Counted from the first letter of the stretch, positions 16,315 to 25,496 are shown. The stretch is DNA of 64,000 nt from JADJNY01 sp046349615 (GCA_046349615.1 JAXMBZ010000002.1:520996-584995); one strand, 5' to 3'. The notes: a model not told the origin generated them from the letters alone. Numbers and translations are program-made.

Positions 16315-17103
16315 ATGGCTCGACGCCTCTCCGAATTCGACACGGCCGCACGCCATCGAGCGTTCCGCGACGCCGGCTTCTGCGTCTTCGACGAAGTCTT
16401 CGGCGCGGCGGAACGACGAGCGATGCTCGACTCGCTGCACGGGTTCATCGACGGCCTCGCGCCCGAGCGCCTGGCCGGGTTCGGAGCGACGATCTTCGCC
16501 CTCGCCGCGCGCGAGCCGGAGTTGGGGCGCGTGTTCCGCGAGACGTGCGTGCTGCCGTTCGTCGAACAGGCGATGCAGGGGCCGCTCGACCTCCGTCGCA
16601 CCGGAGCGCGCATCTCCGGGCGCACGAGCCACGAGCGCATCATCTGGCATCACCACCACGGTTGGGCCGAGCAGGACCTCGCTCGCAGGACGGCCTTCGA
16701 GCGCGTGCACTTCATCTGCTACCTGAACGGCACCGACCGCGCGCACGGCCCCTTGATCCTCAAGCCGCGCGCGTTCTCCGATCCGTTCCTCGCCGCGCCG
16801 GACGACGTCTTCGGGCCGCTCCCCGACGAGGTCGCGGTCGAGGTTCCCCCGGGATCGATCGTCGTGATGGACGCGCCGATCCTGCATTCGGCGTGGCGCG
16901 GCACCGGCTCCGAGCTCCGCACGATCTGGGGCGTGCACGTGCAGTCGCGCGCCGTGACGCGCCCGCACCTCGAGGACGACCCGCCGGTCGAGCGGCTTCG
17001 CGTGCGCGTGCGCCACCAGGCGTTCCGCTGGGGCCTGCGGGACGGGAAGCGCTGGCTCGAGGAGGCGAACCGCTCTCCTCTGAAGCCGACGCACGGGTAC
17101 TGA
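16315..17103 (+). CDS. Phytanoyl-CoA dioxygenase family (Fe(II)/2-oxoglutarate) oxygenase
   Basis: A 262-residue protein. ATG 16315 follows the purine-rich GGGAGGAGG. The N-terminus RAFRDAGFCVFDEVF is the typical PhyH opening. Iron ligands are likely in WHHHHGW (about 108-114) and the distal His of DAPILHSAWRG (about 195), with an arginine nearby in ELRTIWGVHV for 2-oxoglutarate. The usual H-x-D pair is not clean: the first cluster is HHHH without an obvious Asp two residues on, so the exact ligand set is uncertain. The family hydroxylates or halogenates small molecules and lipids. The next gene is a B12-type radical SAM enzyme 85 bases downstream, suggesting a shared modification pathway. 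Confidence 0.72.
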   Translation: MARRLSEFDTAARHRAFRDAGFCVFDEVFGAAERRAMLDSLHGFIDGLAPERLAGFGATIFALAAREPELGRVFRETCVLPFVEQAMQGPLDLRRTGARISGRTSHERIIWHHHHGWAEQDLARRTAFERVHFICYLNGTDRAHGPLILKPRAFSDPFLAAPDDVFGPLPDEVAVEVPPGSIVVMDAPILHSAWRGTGSELRTIWGVHVQSRAVTRPHLEDDPPVERLRVRVRHQAFRWGLRDGKRWLEEANRSPLKPTHGY

Positions 17104-17188
17104 GGCCGCCGATGCGCATGCACCTCCACGCGAACGCACCGTCCGACCTCGTCGCGCACCGCGCCGACGTTCGCCTGCGGAGGAGCGG

Positions 17189-18751
17189 ATGATCGCTCGG
17201 CGCAAGCGGATCGTCCTCTACTTCCCGCAGCAGTCCGACGCCGCGAGCGGAGTGCCGTACGCAAAGGACATCCTGCCCGTTGCGCTCCTCGCGATCGCTG
17301 CCTGGCCCGTGCGCGACGGGTACGAGGTCGTCGTGATCGACGGCGGGCTCTACCCGCAGGCGGAGGCGCATCGCCGCGTCCTCGAGGCGTGCGAGGGCGC
17401 CCTGCTCTACGGCACCACGGGCATCCTCGGCTTCCAGGTCACCGACGGGACGCAGTGCACGCGGCAGGTGCGCGCGCGGTTCCCGTCGCTGCCCGCGGTG
17501 ATCGGCGGGTGGTTCGCGTCGTCCGCGCCCGAACTCGTGCTCGCGCCCGAGGACGGCCGTTCCCTGTACGACGCCGTCGCCATCGGCCAGGGTGAGCTGA
17601 CGTTTCGCGAACTCGTCGCGGCGTTCGACTCCGGGACTGCGCTCGAAGACGTCCCGGGCCTCGCCCTGTGGCGCGATGGCGGCGTCGTGCGCACCGCGGC
17701 GCGCGGCGCGGCGGACTGGAGCGAACTCGCCGACGTCCCGTGGCACCTCGTCGACTTCGAGCCGTACCGGCGGATGCAACTCGCGCAGCGCGGCCGCCGA
17801 GAAGGGGAAGCGATGCCGGCGCCGCCCGATGCCCGCGCGAAAGAGCGAAGGACGCCCTGGGTCGGCATCAGCTACTACTCGAGTTGGGGATGCCCGCTCG
17901 GGTGCGCGTTCTGCTGCTCGCCCGAGGTGAGCGGACTGCGCTGGAAGGCGATGCCGGCCGAACGGATGCTCGACGATCTCGCGGCGCTCCAAGAGCGCTG
18001 GGGCTTCGACGTCGTGCGTTTCTACGACGCGAACTTCGGCGTGCACGAGAAGCGCGCCCGCGCCTTCGCCGACGGGCTCCTCGCGCGGCGCGAGAAGCTG
18101 TGGCACTACGTGTTCATGCAGGCGGACTCCGTCGTGCGCTACGCGCCGTCGACGCTGGATGCGATGGCGGCGTCAGGGCTCTACGTCGCGTTGATCGGCG
18201 CGGAGACGGGCAGCGACTCCACGATGGCGGAGCTCCGCAAGACGACGCGCGGCGACACGAACCTCGACGCTGCGCAGGCGCTCGCGCGGCGCGGGGTCGT
18301 GGCGCAACTCACGTACATGCTCGGGTTCCCGGGCGAGGAGCGCGCGTCGATGCTCGCGACGATCGATCAGGTGCGGCGCGTCCAGGTCGAGTGTCCGCTG
18401 TCCGCGCCGATGCTCTGGCCGTACCGGCCGATCCCGGGCACGCCGCTCTACCGCGCTGCGCTGGAGCAAGGCTTCCGACCGCCGCGAACGCTCGAGGAGT
18501 GGGGGCGCGACAGCGCGTACCTCGTCCGCGAGGCGTGGCCGGGCCGCATCCCGCCGGACGTCCAGCGCCGGCGGCGGCTGCTCAACCACTACGTGACGCT
18601 CGCGCGCGGTCGCTCGGCGCCCGGTGTGTTCGAGCGGCGCGCGCGGCGGCGACTCGAGCGCGACGACTGGAGATTCGCCGCCATCGAGGCCAAGGCCTTC
18701 GACGTGTGGCACCGCCTCGGGCGAGCGTTCCGGACGCGGGGCAGCGAGTGA
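17189..18751 (+). CDS. B12-binding-domain radical SAM enzyme
   Basis: A 520-residue protein. Residues about 1-160 form a cobalamin-binding-like Rossmann domain (VVVIDGGLYP; LPAVIGGWFASSAPELVL), although the classical D-x-H-x-x-G histidine motif is not evident, so base-off binding is doubtful. The radical SAM domain starts near 225 with the cluster motif C235-x3-C239-x2-C242 (WGCPLGCAFC). It continues with RFYDANFGVHEKRA, LIGAETGSD and PIPGTPLYR, typical of the BchE/hopanoid-type subgroup. Such enzymes methylate, cyclise or rearrange lipids, tetrapyrroles or natural products. The preceding PhyH oxygenase is its likely partner. It ends 32 bases from the convergent S9 peptidase. Confidence 0.85.
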   Translation: MIARRKRIVLYFPQQSDAASGVPYAKDILPVALLAIAAWPVRDGYEVVVIDGGLYPQAEAHRRVLEACEGALLYGTTGILGFQVTDGTQCTRQVRARFPSLPAVIGGWFASSAPELVLAPEDGRSLYDAVAIGQGELTFRELVAAFDSGTALEDVPGLALWRDGGVVRTAARGAADWSELADVPWHLVDFEPYRRMQLAQRGRREGEAMPAPPDARAKERRTPWVGISYYSSWGCPLGCAFCCSPEVSGLRWKAMPAERMLDDLAALQERWGFDVVRFYDANFGVHEKRARAFADGLLARREKLWHYVFMQADSVVRYAPSTLDAMAASGLYVALIGAETGSDSTMAELRKTTRGDTNLDAAQALARRGVVAQLTYMLGFPGEERASMLATIDQVRRVQVECPLSAPMLWPYRPIPGTPLYRAALEQGFRPPRTLEEWGRDSAYLVREAWPGRIPPDVQRRRRLLNHYVTLARGRSAPGVFERRARRRLERDDWRFAAIEAKAFDVWHRLGRAFRTRGSE

Positions 18752-18783
18752 CGGTCGGTCAGGGTTCTGCGCCTCACTCGTCG

Positions 18784-21225
18784 TCAGCGCGCTCCCGCTC
18801 CCGCCTCGACCGCTCCCGCGCGCGGCTTCGCATCGCGCACGTACCGGTCGCACCACTCGAACATCTCCGCGACGACGTCGAGCACCGACTCGCGCGCGCT
18901 GTACCCGTGCGCTTCGCCCGGCAGCAGCACGAGCCGCGCCTTCCGACCGTTGCCCTGCAGCGCCTGGAACATGCGCTCGCTCTGGATCGGGAACGTGCCC
19001 ATGTTGTCGTCCTTCTCGCCGTGGATCAGCAGGAGCGGCTCGTCCACCTTGTCCGCCGCGAGGAACGGCGACAACGTCAAGTAGCTCTTTGGCGCCTCCC
19101 AGATCGTGCGCCGCTCGCTCTGGAACCCGAACGGCGTCAGCGTGCGGTTGTACGCGCCGCTGCGCGCGACGCCCGCGCGGAAGAGATCGCAGTGCGCGAG
19201 CAGGTTCGCCGTCATGAACGCGCCGTAGCTGTGCCCGCCGACGGCGACGCGCTCGCGATCGGCGACGCCGCGCTCGACGCAGAGGTCGATCGCCGCCTTC
19301 GCGCTCGCGACGATCTGATCGAGGAACGTGTCGTTCATCGTCTCCGGATCGCCGACGATCGGCATCGCCGCGTTGTCGAGCACGGCCCACCCGTGCAGCG
19401 CGAAGAGGAGCTGCGACGGACCGCGCACGCGCACGAAGCGGTTCGGCGAGCCCGACACCTGGCCCGCGGTCGCCGCGTCGGTGTATTCGAGCGGATACGC
19501 CCACACGAAGAGCGGCAGGCGCGTGCCCGGCTTCCACTCGGGCGGCAGGTAGAGCGTCGCGGAGAGGTCGACGCCGTCGGCGCGCTCGTACTTCACGAGC
19601 TCCTGCTTCACGCCGCGCAGCGCGGGCTGCGGGTCGGCGAAGGTCGTCAGCGCGCGCGCCTTCTCGCTGCCGAGGTCGCGCAGGAAGAAGTTCGGCGCCT
19701 CCGTCGGCGTCTCGTACGAGGTCACGATCACGGGCTTCGAGGTCGCGCTCGACGCGTGCACGAGGACGAGCGACTCGTACGCGCTCGGTGCGCACTGCCA
19801 CAACCGCTCCGTCGTCTTCGTGCGCAGGTCGAAGCGGTCGAGGAACGGCCGCTCGCCCTCCTTCGTCGCGCCGCGGCCCGTGCGGTACACGACGTTGCCG
19901 TCGAGGCGCACGACGCGCTCGCCGAACTCGTTCGGCGTCGTCAGGAGCTGGCCGGGATCGCCGTAGCGGTCGTTGACGCTGCGATCGTCGAGCACGAGCG
20001 GGTCCTTCGCCGGGTCGAGCGCGTCGATGCAGGTCGTCTTCGTCCAGCGACGGTCGCGGTCGTACTCCGTCACGATCACGTGGTCGGGCCGCGGGAGGAA
20101 CTGGATCCCGCGCGCGCGCTGCGCGAGCTCGACGAGCGTGCGCGCCTCGCCGGCGAACGGCGCGGGCCAGAGCTTCCAACGGTCGCGCTTCTCCGCCTTC
20201 GTCTTCGGGTCGCCGCCGTCCTGCGCTTCGCACCACACGAGCGTCGCGGGCGCCGCCGCATGCCAACGCACGTCGCGCGGCCCGGTGCGCACGCCTTCCT
20301 GCGGGATCGAATCGCCGAGCGGGACCTCCGCGACGAGCTTCTCCCGCTCGCCCTTCAGGTTCCACACCTCGATCGTCTGCGGGAAGAGGCCCGCGGGGAG
20401 CACGTACGAGAACGGCCGGTGCAGCGTCGTCACGAGCACGTGGCGGTCGTCGGGCGAGAGCTCCGCGTCGGCGACGAGCGCGGGTTTGCCGACGAGGAAC
20501 GGCTCGTCCTTCTTCGGGTCGACGACCGCGAGCTGGCTCGTCGCGAGCCACGCGAAGAGCGCTTCGTCGTGCGCGTCCGTGAGCAGATCCTGGTACGTGC
20601 GCAGCGCCGTCTTCGCGCCGGTCGTCTCCTGCACGGCGGGGCCGTTCGGCCGCGCGCCGCGGACGGGCATCGCGCCGCGGTCCTTCGGCACGAGGCGCAC
20701 GAGGAGTCGCTCGCCGTCGCCCATCCAGTCGAAGCCGGAGCTCATCACGGCGTTCACGCCGTCGATCAGCTTGCGCGCGACGCCGGTCCTCGCGTCGGCG
20801 AACCACAGCTCGACCGCGTGCTCGCTCGCGAGCGTGAACGCGATGCGGCCGCCCTCGTGCGACCAGCGCGCGTCCATCACGCGCGCGCCGGCGGGGAGCT
20901 CGATGCGCGTCGTGCGTCCGCTCGCGACGTCGAGCACGGAGAGCCCCTTCGCGAACGAGAGCTGCTGCGTCGCGTTCAGCGCGGGATCGAGGCGCATGCC
21001 CGCGAGCCCGACCCAGGGGCGCAGCACGTCCTCGATCGACGGCATCGCGGGCCGCTCGACGAAGAGCAGCCACTCGCCGCGCGGACTCGGGACCGCCTGC
21101 GGCGTCGGCGGCGCGTCGAGCACGTCGACGATCTCCTTCGGCGGCAGCTTGTAGCCGTCGGCGGGCGCGGAGTGCGCGGTGGACGTGGACAGGGCGAACG
21201 CGAGCCAGGTGGCCAGGGCGAGCAT
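18784..21225 (-). CDS. S9 family peptidase, glutamyl endopeptidase (CGEP)-like
   Basis: An 813-residue exported peptidase. ATG 21225 has GAGGAAGAG upstream and a signal peptide (MLALATWLAFALSTSTAHSA). The long N-terminal region (about 60-560) is propeller-like with repeated D-x-R/W strands. The C-terminal alpha/beta-hydrolase has Ser666 in GGHSYGAF, acidic residues D739/D740 in HGEKDDNMG and His773 in GEAHGYSA. The SYGAF nucleophile elbow and KDDNMGTFP segment resemble the chloroplast glutamyl endopeptidase/S9D branch and differ from the GASYGG enzyme at 7368-9317. It probably degrades peptides in the periplasm. It is convergent with the radical SAM gene and divergent from the small membrane protein. 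Confidence 0.9.
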   Translation of the reverse strand: MLALATWLAFALSTSTAHSAPADGYKLPPKEIVDVLDAPPTPQAVPSPRGEWLLFVERPAMPSIEDVLRPWVGLAGMRLDPALNATQQLSFAKGLSVLDVASGRTTRIELPAGARVMDARWSHEGGRIAFTLASEHAVELWFADARTGVARKLIDGVNAVMSSGFDWMGDGERLLVRLVPKDRGAMPVRGARPNGPAVQETTGAKTALRTYQDLLTDAHDEALFAWLATSQLAVVDPKKDEPFLVGKPALVADAELSPDDRHVLVTTLHRPFSYVLPAGLFPQTIEVWNLKGEREKLVAEVPLGDSIPQEGVRTGPRDVRWHAAAPATLVWCEAQDGGDPKTKAEKRDRWKLWPAPFAGEARTLVELAQRARGIQFLPRPDHVIVTEYDRDRRWTKTTCIDALDPAKDPLVLDDRSVNDRYGDPGQLLTTPNEFGERVVRLDGNVVYRTGRGATKEGERPFLDRFDLRTKTTERLWQCAPSAYESLVLVHASSATSKPVIVTSYETPTEAPNFFLRDLGSEKARALTTFADPQPALRGVKQELVKYERADGVDLSATLYLPPEWKPGTRLPLFVWAYPLEYTDAATAGQVSGSPNRFVRVRGPSQLLFALHGWAVLDNAAMPIVGDPETMNDTFLDQIVASAKAAIDLCVERGVADRERVAVGGHSYGAFMTANLLAHCDLFRAGVARSGAYNRTLTPFGFQSERRTIWEAPKSYLTLSPFLAADKVDEPLLLIHGEKDDNMGTFPIQSERMFQALQGNGRKARLVLLPGEAHGYSARESVLDVVAEMFEWCDRYVRDAKPRAGAVEAGAGAR

Positions 21226-21266
21226 GCGACGACTCTTCCTCGAGTGATGCGGTGTGGACCGCGGCG

Positions 21267-21272
21267 AGTCTA
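21267..21272 (-). promoter_or_regulatory. -10-like box TAGACT upstream of the CGEP-like peptidase
   Basis: TAGACT on the minus strand, 41 bases before ATG 21225, no clear -35. Confidence 0.45.
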
Positions 21273-21339
21273 GCGTGATTTCCAAGCGTGCTCGCCGTTC
21301 CCACCGAGGAGTTTGCCCCACGGCACCGCGTCGCGAGCG

Positions 21340-21345
21340 TAGGCT
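21340..21345 (+). promoter_or_regulatory. -10-like box TAGGCT upstream of the YeaQ-type gene
   Basis: TAGGCT lies 18 bases before ATG 21364. It is a partial match. Confidence 0.25.
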
Positions 21346-21363
21346 GCGGTCGGAGGTGTCCGC

Positions 21364-21612
21364 ATGGAGCTCGTCTGGTTTCTGCTCATCGGGATCGTGG
21401 CCGGGTGGCTCGCGGGCGTGCTCTTCAAGGGGAGCGGCTTCGGGCTCGTCGGCGACATGATCGTCGGCGTGATCGGCGCGCTGCTCGGCGGCTGGCTGCT
21501 CGGGCAACTGGGCGTGATGCCGCACGGGAGCTTCGGCCTCCTCGTCACGGCGACGGTCGGCGCGCTCGTGCTGCTCTTCCTGCTGTCGCTCGTGCGCCGG
21601 CGTCCGGCCTGA
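21364..21612 (+). CDS. GlsB/YeaQ/YmgE family small membrane protein
   Basis: An 82-residue, highly hydrophobic protein with three membrane segments (about 2-21, 28-47, 57-77). It has the glycine-zipper pattern of the transglycosylase-associated family: GIVAGWLAGVLFKGSGFGLVGDMIVGVIGALLGG split over two helices. GGAGGT lies 9 bases before the ATG. The length matches the family (about 80-85 residues). The family is induced by stress in enterics but has no established biochemical activity. It is convergent with the amidohydrolase, with only 6 bases between the stops. Confidence 0.9.
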   Translation: MELVWFLLIGIVAGWLAGVLFKGSGFGLVGDMIVGVIGALLGGWLLGQLGVMPHGSFGLLVTATVGALVLLFLLSLVRRRPA

Positions 21613-21618
21613 GCGCGT

Positions 21619-22869
21619 TCAGCGCTCGCGCGCGGGCTCGCGCTCGTGCACGAGCCGGCCCTCGACGTACACGCGCTCGATCTTCGAGCGCGGATCGAGC
21701 GGGTCGCCGCTGATCACGACGAGGTCCGCGTCCTTGCCTTTCTCGAGGCTCCCGACGCGCGCGTCGATGCCGGCGACCTTCGCCGGCACGATCGTGAGCC
21801 CGCGCACGCCCTGCATCGCGCGGCCGTCGAAGCCGTAGTGCAGGCTCATCGTCGCTTGCAGGAAGAGCTCGTCCTGCGGGACGACCGGCGCGTCCGTGTT
21901 GAACCCGACGAGCGTCATCCCGCGTCGCTGGTACTCGCCCGCGATGCCCGTGATGCGGCCGTCGTAGTCCATGCTGCGTCCGCCGGGCGCGTCGATCTCG
22001 CGCGGGCCGCAGATCGCGGGCACGCCGAGCTCGAGCGCTTCCGGCGTCGCGAGGTAGCCCTTCCACTCGCCGTGGTCGATGTAGACGTCGATGCCGAACT
22101 CGCGGCGGATGATCTGTAGCGTGTAGCTGACGAGCGCGTAGATCTGCGTGTGCGTCGAGACCTGCGCGCGCTTCGCGAGCAGGTCCTCGAACACGTCGAA
22201 GCGGATGTTGCGCTCGAGCACCGGATCGCCCGCCGCGCGGCGCTTCGCGTAGCTCATGCCGCGCGCGAGCTCCGTGCGGATGTGGTAGTTCATCAAGCCG
22301 CGGCCCATGCCGTAGCCCCAGCGCGTCGGGTTGTCGCCCTGCGCGATCTTGAGCGAGCCCGGATCGCGCACGCGCATCTCGTCGTAGGTCGGGAGCGCCG
22401 TCTTCAGCAGGATGCCGGCGCCGCTGATGTTCGTGCCGGAGCCCGGGATGAAGAGGATCGTCGTGACGCCCGCGGCGGCGGCGCGCTGGAACTCGAGGTT
22501 CTCGGGCTCGACGACGGGCGACACGCGCAACCCCGCGTTCACCTGCAGCACCATGTCGTTGATGTCGGCGCCGTTGCCGCCGACGTGGCTGTGCAGGTCG
22601 ACGAAGCCGGGCGAGATCCAGTTCGGGCGCACGTCGAGCACCGCGAGCCCGGCGGGCGCTTCGAACTCGCGCGCGGCGACGACGCGCGCGATCTTCCCGT
22701 TCTCGACGACGACGATCGCGTCGTCGAGCGTCTGCGGGCCGTCGAACGTCGCGAGCAGCGCCTTCGACGCGTGCAGCGCGAACGTCGCGGCGGACGCGGC
22801 GGGGTCGGTGCGCGCGGTGGAGGCGACTCCGCCCGTGACGACGAGCGCGGCGGCGAGGAGGACCGGCAT
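21619..22869 (-). CDS. Secreted amidohydrolase (metal-dependent)
   Basis: A 416-residue protein starting at ATG 22869 with a signal peptide (MPVLLAAALVVTGGVASTA). The metallohydrolase fold is shown by NGKIARV early, the metal-binding GFVDLHSHVG (H-x-H, about 95), later histidines in STHTQIYAL and YIDHGEWKG, and a C-terminal Asp in GFNTDAPVVP, then AKVAGIDARVGSLEKGKDADLVV. This is the imidazolonepropionase/dihydroorotase-like branch often found as exported amidohydrolases with unknown cyclic amide substrates. It lies 71 bases downstream of the fused oxidoreductase on the same strand but has its own -10-like box, so it may be separately transcribed. Confidence 0.85.
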   Translation of the reverse strand: MPVLLAAALVVTGGVASTARTDPAASAATFALHASKALLATFDGPQTLDDAIVVVENGKIARVVAAREFEAPAGLAVLDVRPNWISPGFVDLHSHVGGNGADINDMVLQVNAGLRVSPVVEPENLEFQRAAAAGVTTILFIPGSGTNISGAGILLKTALPTYDEMRVRDPGSLKIAQGDNPTRWGYGMGRGLMNYHIRTELARGMSYAKRRAAGDPVLERNIRFDVFEDLLAKRAQVSTHTQIYALVSYTLQIIRREFGIDVYIDHGEWKGYLATPEALELGVPAICGPREIDAPGGRSMDYDGRITGIAGEYQRRGMTLVGFNTDAPVVPQDELFLQATMSLHYGFDGRAMQGVRGLTIVPAKVAGIDARVGSLEKGKDADLVVISGDPLDPRSKIERVYVEGRLVHEREPARER

Positions 22870-22877
22870 GGCGCGGG

Positions 22878-22883
22878 AGCGTA
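22878..22883 (-). promoter_or_regulatory. -10-like box TACGCT upstream of the amidohydrolase
   Basis: TACGCT on the minus strand ends 8 bases before ATG 22869. The same hexamer sits 6 bases before the pentahaem gene at 30516. Confidence 0.35.
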
Positions 22884-22940
22884 GCGTCGGATCGAGATCC
22901 GCGCTCCGCTCCCGCGCAAAATCCAGGTCGAACCGCGCGT

Positions 22941-25184
22941 TCAGCGCCGGTACACGCGCACGCACCGATCGAGGAACGCCTCGCGCTCCTCGACGGGCTT
23001 CCAGCCGAGCTTCTCGCGCGCGATCCGCGCGGTGAACGGCGGCGCGAGCTCGCGCGACTTCAGGTCGCGCCAGCTCGGGAACTCGAGGCCCGCGCGGCGG
23101 CCGGCCTTCTTCACGATCCACTTCCCGATCTCCATCGCCTGCGACAGCCACAACGCGCGCGGATGGAAGTGGAGCGCGCGCCCGGTGACGCGGCCGAGCT
23201 CGTTCACGTACTCCGTCGGCGTGATCTTCGGCCGCGCGCACAGGTTGAGCGCCTGTCCGTGCAGGTCGTTCCCCTTGTATTCGACGATGCGCTTGAACGC
23301 GTCCGCGACGTCGTCGACCCACACGCCGGGGATCGCCTTGTCGCCGTGGCCCCAGCCGATGCAGTGGTTGTCGCGCGTCCAGAGACCGTAGCCCGAGTGC
23401 TGCATCGCCGTCCCCGCGCCGAGCACGATGCCCGGGCGCGTGATCACGAGCGGGAGCCCTTCCTTGCGATGGAGCTCGAGCAGCGCCTGTTCCGCCGCGA
23501 TCTTGCCCCGCGAGTAGATCGGCCGCAGCTCCGGCCGCGGATCGGTCGCCGTCGAGTCGTCGATCTCGCCGCCTTCGACGTCGGCGCCCGTGTAGAGCGC
23601 CGCGACCGACGACACGTACACGAAGCGCGAGACACCATGTGCGATCGCCGCGCGCGCGACGTCGACGGAGCCCTGCACCATCGAGCGCTCGACCTTCTCC
23701 CACGTGTCGCCGCCGCCGGTGGCGAGCTGGATCACGGTGGAGGCGCCCTCGAGCGCCGCGTGCAGCGCGTTCGGGTCCTCGAGGCTGCCGCGCTGGAAGC
23801 GCAGCCGGCCTTCCTGCGCCGCCGCGACGATCTCGGGCGGCAACGAGTGCGAGCGCCGCGCGACGATCGTCACCGGATGCCCCGCGTCGAGCAGCTTGTC
23901 GACGGTGCGCCGGCCGATGAAGCCCGTCGCGCCGAGCACGACGACCTCGCCGGGCCGCGCGGGGCCCGGCGCGGGGAGCACGGGCTCCTTCGCACCCTCC
24001 GCGGGCACGTTCGCGACGCTCGCCTCGCACCACTCGAGCACCTCGGTCGCCTCGCGTCCGCCGTTCGACGGGCGTTCGTTGCGATCGAGCTTCGTGTGGA
24101 AGTCGCGGATCGACTCGCGCATGCCGACGAAGAACGCGTCCTCGCGCTTGCCGAGACCGAGCGTGAAGCGCAGCCAGTTCACGAGCCCGCGCCGTCCGTC
24201 GCGCGCGAGGCTCTTCGCGCGGCGCGTACTGGCGAGATAGCTGTTCCAGAAGTCGAGGAAGACGGTCTTCTCCTCGCCGGTCAGCGTGTTGTGCTGCAGG
24301 TCCGCCTCGAGCGAGCCGTCGGAGCCGATCACCTGGACCGTGCTGCGCGTGAAGCCCTGCCCGAACGCGAGGTAGATCTGCGCGGTCGCGCGCTCGCCGA
24401 CGGCCGAGATCGACCAGCGGTCGACGAAGGTCTGGCCGGGGTGGAGCTCCTTCTGCGACAGGATCGTCGTCGTGGCGCTCTTCACGCGGCCGAGGAGCTG
24501 GTGCACCTGTCCGAACGGGTGCACCGCCTGCTCGAAGACGATGTTGCGCGGCGCGCGGAACATCCAGTGCGAGTAGTCGAACGCGTCGAGCTGCGCGAGC
24601 GGCACGTTCCACGTCACCTGCACGTGCTCGACGCGGCCGATCTCGCCGCTCTGGATGCGCTCGAGGAGGCGCGTCCACGCCGGGTGGAACACGTTGTTGT
24701 GGTTGACGCCGAGCGGCGCGCCCTTCTTCGCGGCGAGCGCCTCGAGCTCCTTCGACTCCGCCGTCGACAGCACGAACGGCTTCTCGACGAACACGCCGAC
24801 GCCCATGTCGAGCAGCGTGCGCGCGAGCTTCGCGTGCGTGTCGGGCGGCGTGAGGAGGTGGACGACGTCGACGGAGAGGTCCGCGAGCTCGTTCACGCTC
24901 GCGAGCACGCGCGGCACGCCGAAGCGCTTCGCGAGCGCCTCCGCGCGCGGGCCGTAGCTGTCGACGATCGCGACGACGTCGACGTTCCCGAGCGACTGGA
25001 GGATCGGGACGTGGTAGTCGGCGATGTACCCGGCGCCGACGACCGCGACGCGCCGACGCGCGCTCGAGGAGCCGCGCTGTCGGGGATCGTTCATCGGGTC
25101 GGGGGTCACGCGGGGCGGGGTGGGGGAGGACGAGCGCGGAGCACTCGGACGCTCGATCTCGCGAGCGTTCTTCTTGCCGGACAT
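22941..25184 (-). CDS. Fusion of Gfo/Idh/MocA oxidoreductase and NAD-dependent epimerase (SDR)
   Basis: A 747-residue two-enzyme fusion. Residues about 44-390 are a Gfo/Idh/MocA dehydrogenase: VAVVGAGYIADYHVPIL, VHLLTPPDTHAKLA and the catalytic-type VEKPF motif, then the C-terminal substrate sheet (HWMFRAPRNIVFEQAVHPF). After a Pro/Ala linker (about 415-430), residues 430-747 are an extended SDR: GATGFIGRRTV nucleotide loop, FVYVSSVAALY, and catalytic Y-x3-K in YSRGK, then PGIVLG. Gfo enzymes oxidise or reduce sugar hydroxyls and extended SDRs epimerise or reduce nucleotide sugars, so both activities on one glycan precursor are plausible. The start ATG follows GGAAAG. The first 40 residues are low complexity. 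Confidence 0.88.
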   Translation of the reverse strand: MSGKKNAREIERPSAPRSSSPTPPRVTPDPMNDPRQRGSSSARRRVAVVGAGYIADYHVPILQSLGNVDVVAIVDSYGPRAEALAKRFGVPRVLASVNELADLSVDVVHLLTPPDTHAKLARTLLDMGVGVFVEKPFVLSTAESKELEALAAKKGAPLGVNHNNVFHPAWTRLLERIQSGEIGRVEHVQVTWNVPLAQLDAFDYSHWMFRAPRNIVFEQAVHPFGQVHQLLGRVKSATTTILSQKELHPGQTFVDRWSISAVGERATAQIYLAFGQGFTRSTVQVIGSDGSLEADLQHNTLTGEEKTVFLDFWNSYLASTRRAKSLARDGRRGLVNWLRFTLGLGKREDAFFVGMRESIRDFHTKLDRNERPSNGGREATEVLEWCEASVANVPAEGAKEPVLPAPGPARPGEVVVLGATGFIGRRTVDKLLDAGHPVTIVARRSHSLPPEIVAAAQEGRLRFQRGSLEDPNALHAALEGASTVIQLATGGGDTWEKVERSMVQGSVDVARAAIAHGVSRFVYVSSVAALYTGADVEGGEIDDSTATDPRPELRPIYSRGKIAAEQALLELHRKEGLPLVITRPGIVLGAGTAMQHSGYGLWTRDNHCIGWGHGDKAIPGVWVDDVADAFKRIVEYKGNDLHGQALNLCARPKITPTEYVNELGRVTGRALHFHPRALWLSQAMEIGKWIVKKAGRRAGLEFPSWRDLKSRELAPPFTARIAREKLGWKPVEEREAFLDRCVRVYRR

Positions 25185-25389
25185 GCGGTCGACTTTCCAG
25201 TAGGGGGCGCCGCGAGGGCGCCGGTTGGAGAGTCCTTTGTCGGCCGTTCACGGGCCGCGAGTGGACGCCCGAACGGCGGAGGACCCCGCTCCGCTCCGCC
25301 GCCCGCGGGACGGCACGGAGAAAGAAATCGAGGAAGCGCTCAGGCCCGCGGGGGACCGCGCCGACAAAGGAGCCATCTCCTCCTTCTTG

Positions 25390-25433
25390 GGGCCCGGCAA
25401 CGGCACTTCGGTGGCGTTGTCGGGCCCTCTTTT
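25390..25433 (+). terminator. Intrinsic-terminator-like hairpin upstream of guaB
   Basis: Arms 25390-25406 and 25411-25427 pair at 16 of 17 positions (one G-U, one G-G mismatch) around a TTCG tetraloop, followed by TCTTTTC. Only the plus strand has a T-run. No annotated plus-strand gene precedes it, so it ends an unknown transcript or works as an attenuator. Confidence 0.75.
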
Positions 25434-25468
25434 CGTCTCCGGAGCGGTCGGTCGAGGCGCGTGCGGGC

Positions 25469-25496
25469 TTGATGCTCGGTCGAGCGCCGCTATGCT
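25469..25496 (+). promoter_or_regulatory. Candidate guaBA promoter
   Basis: TTGATG (25469-25474), 16-base spacer, TATGCT (25491-25496). It lies after the hairpin and 177 bases before the guaB start. The same stretch can also fold as GTCGAGC/GCTCGAC (25479-25500) followed by five T residues, so a second weak terminator is an alternative reading. Confidence 0.45.

Noticed and set aside
25226..25360. Glycine- or ykkC-type riboswitch upstream of guaB
   Set aside because: GGAGAGTCC and CGCTCAGGC resemble glycine-aptamer pieces, but the intervening conserved core could not be aligned and the pairing has mismatches. I left it as an unnamed structured region.
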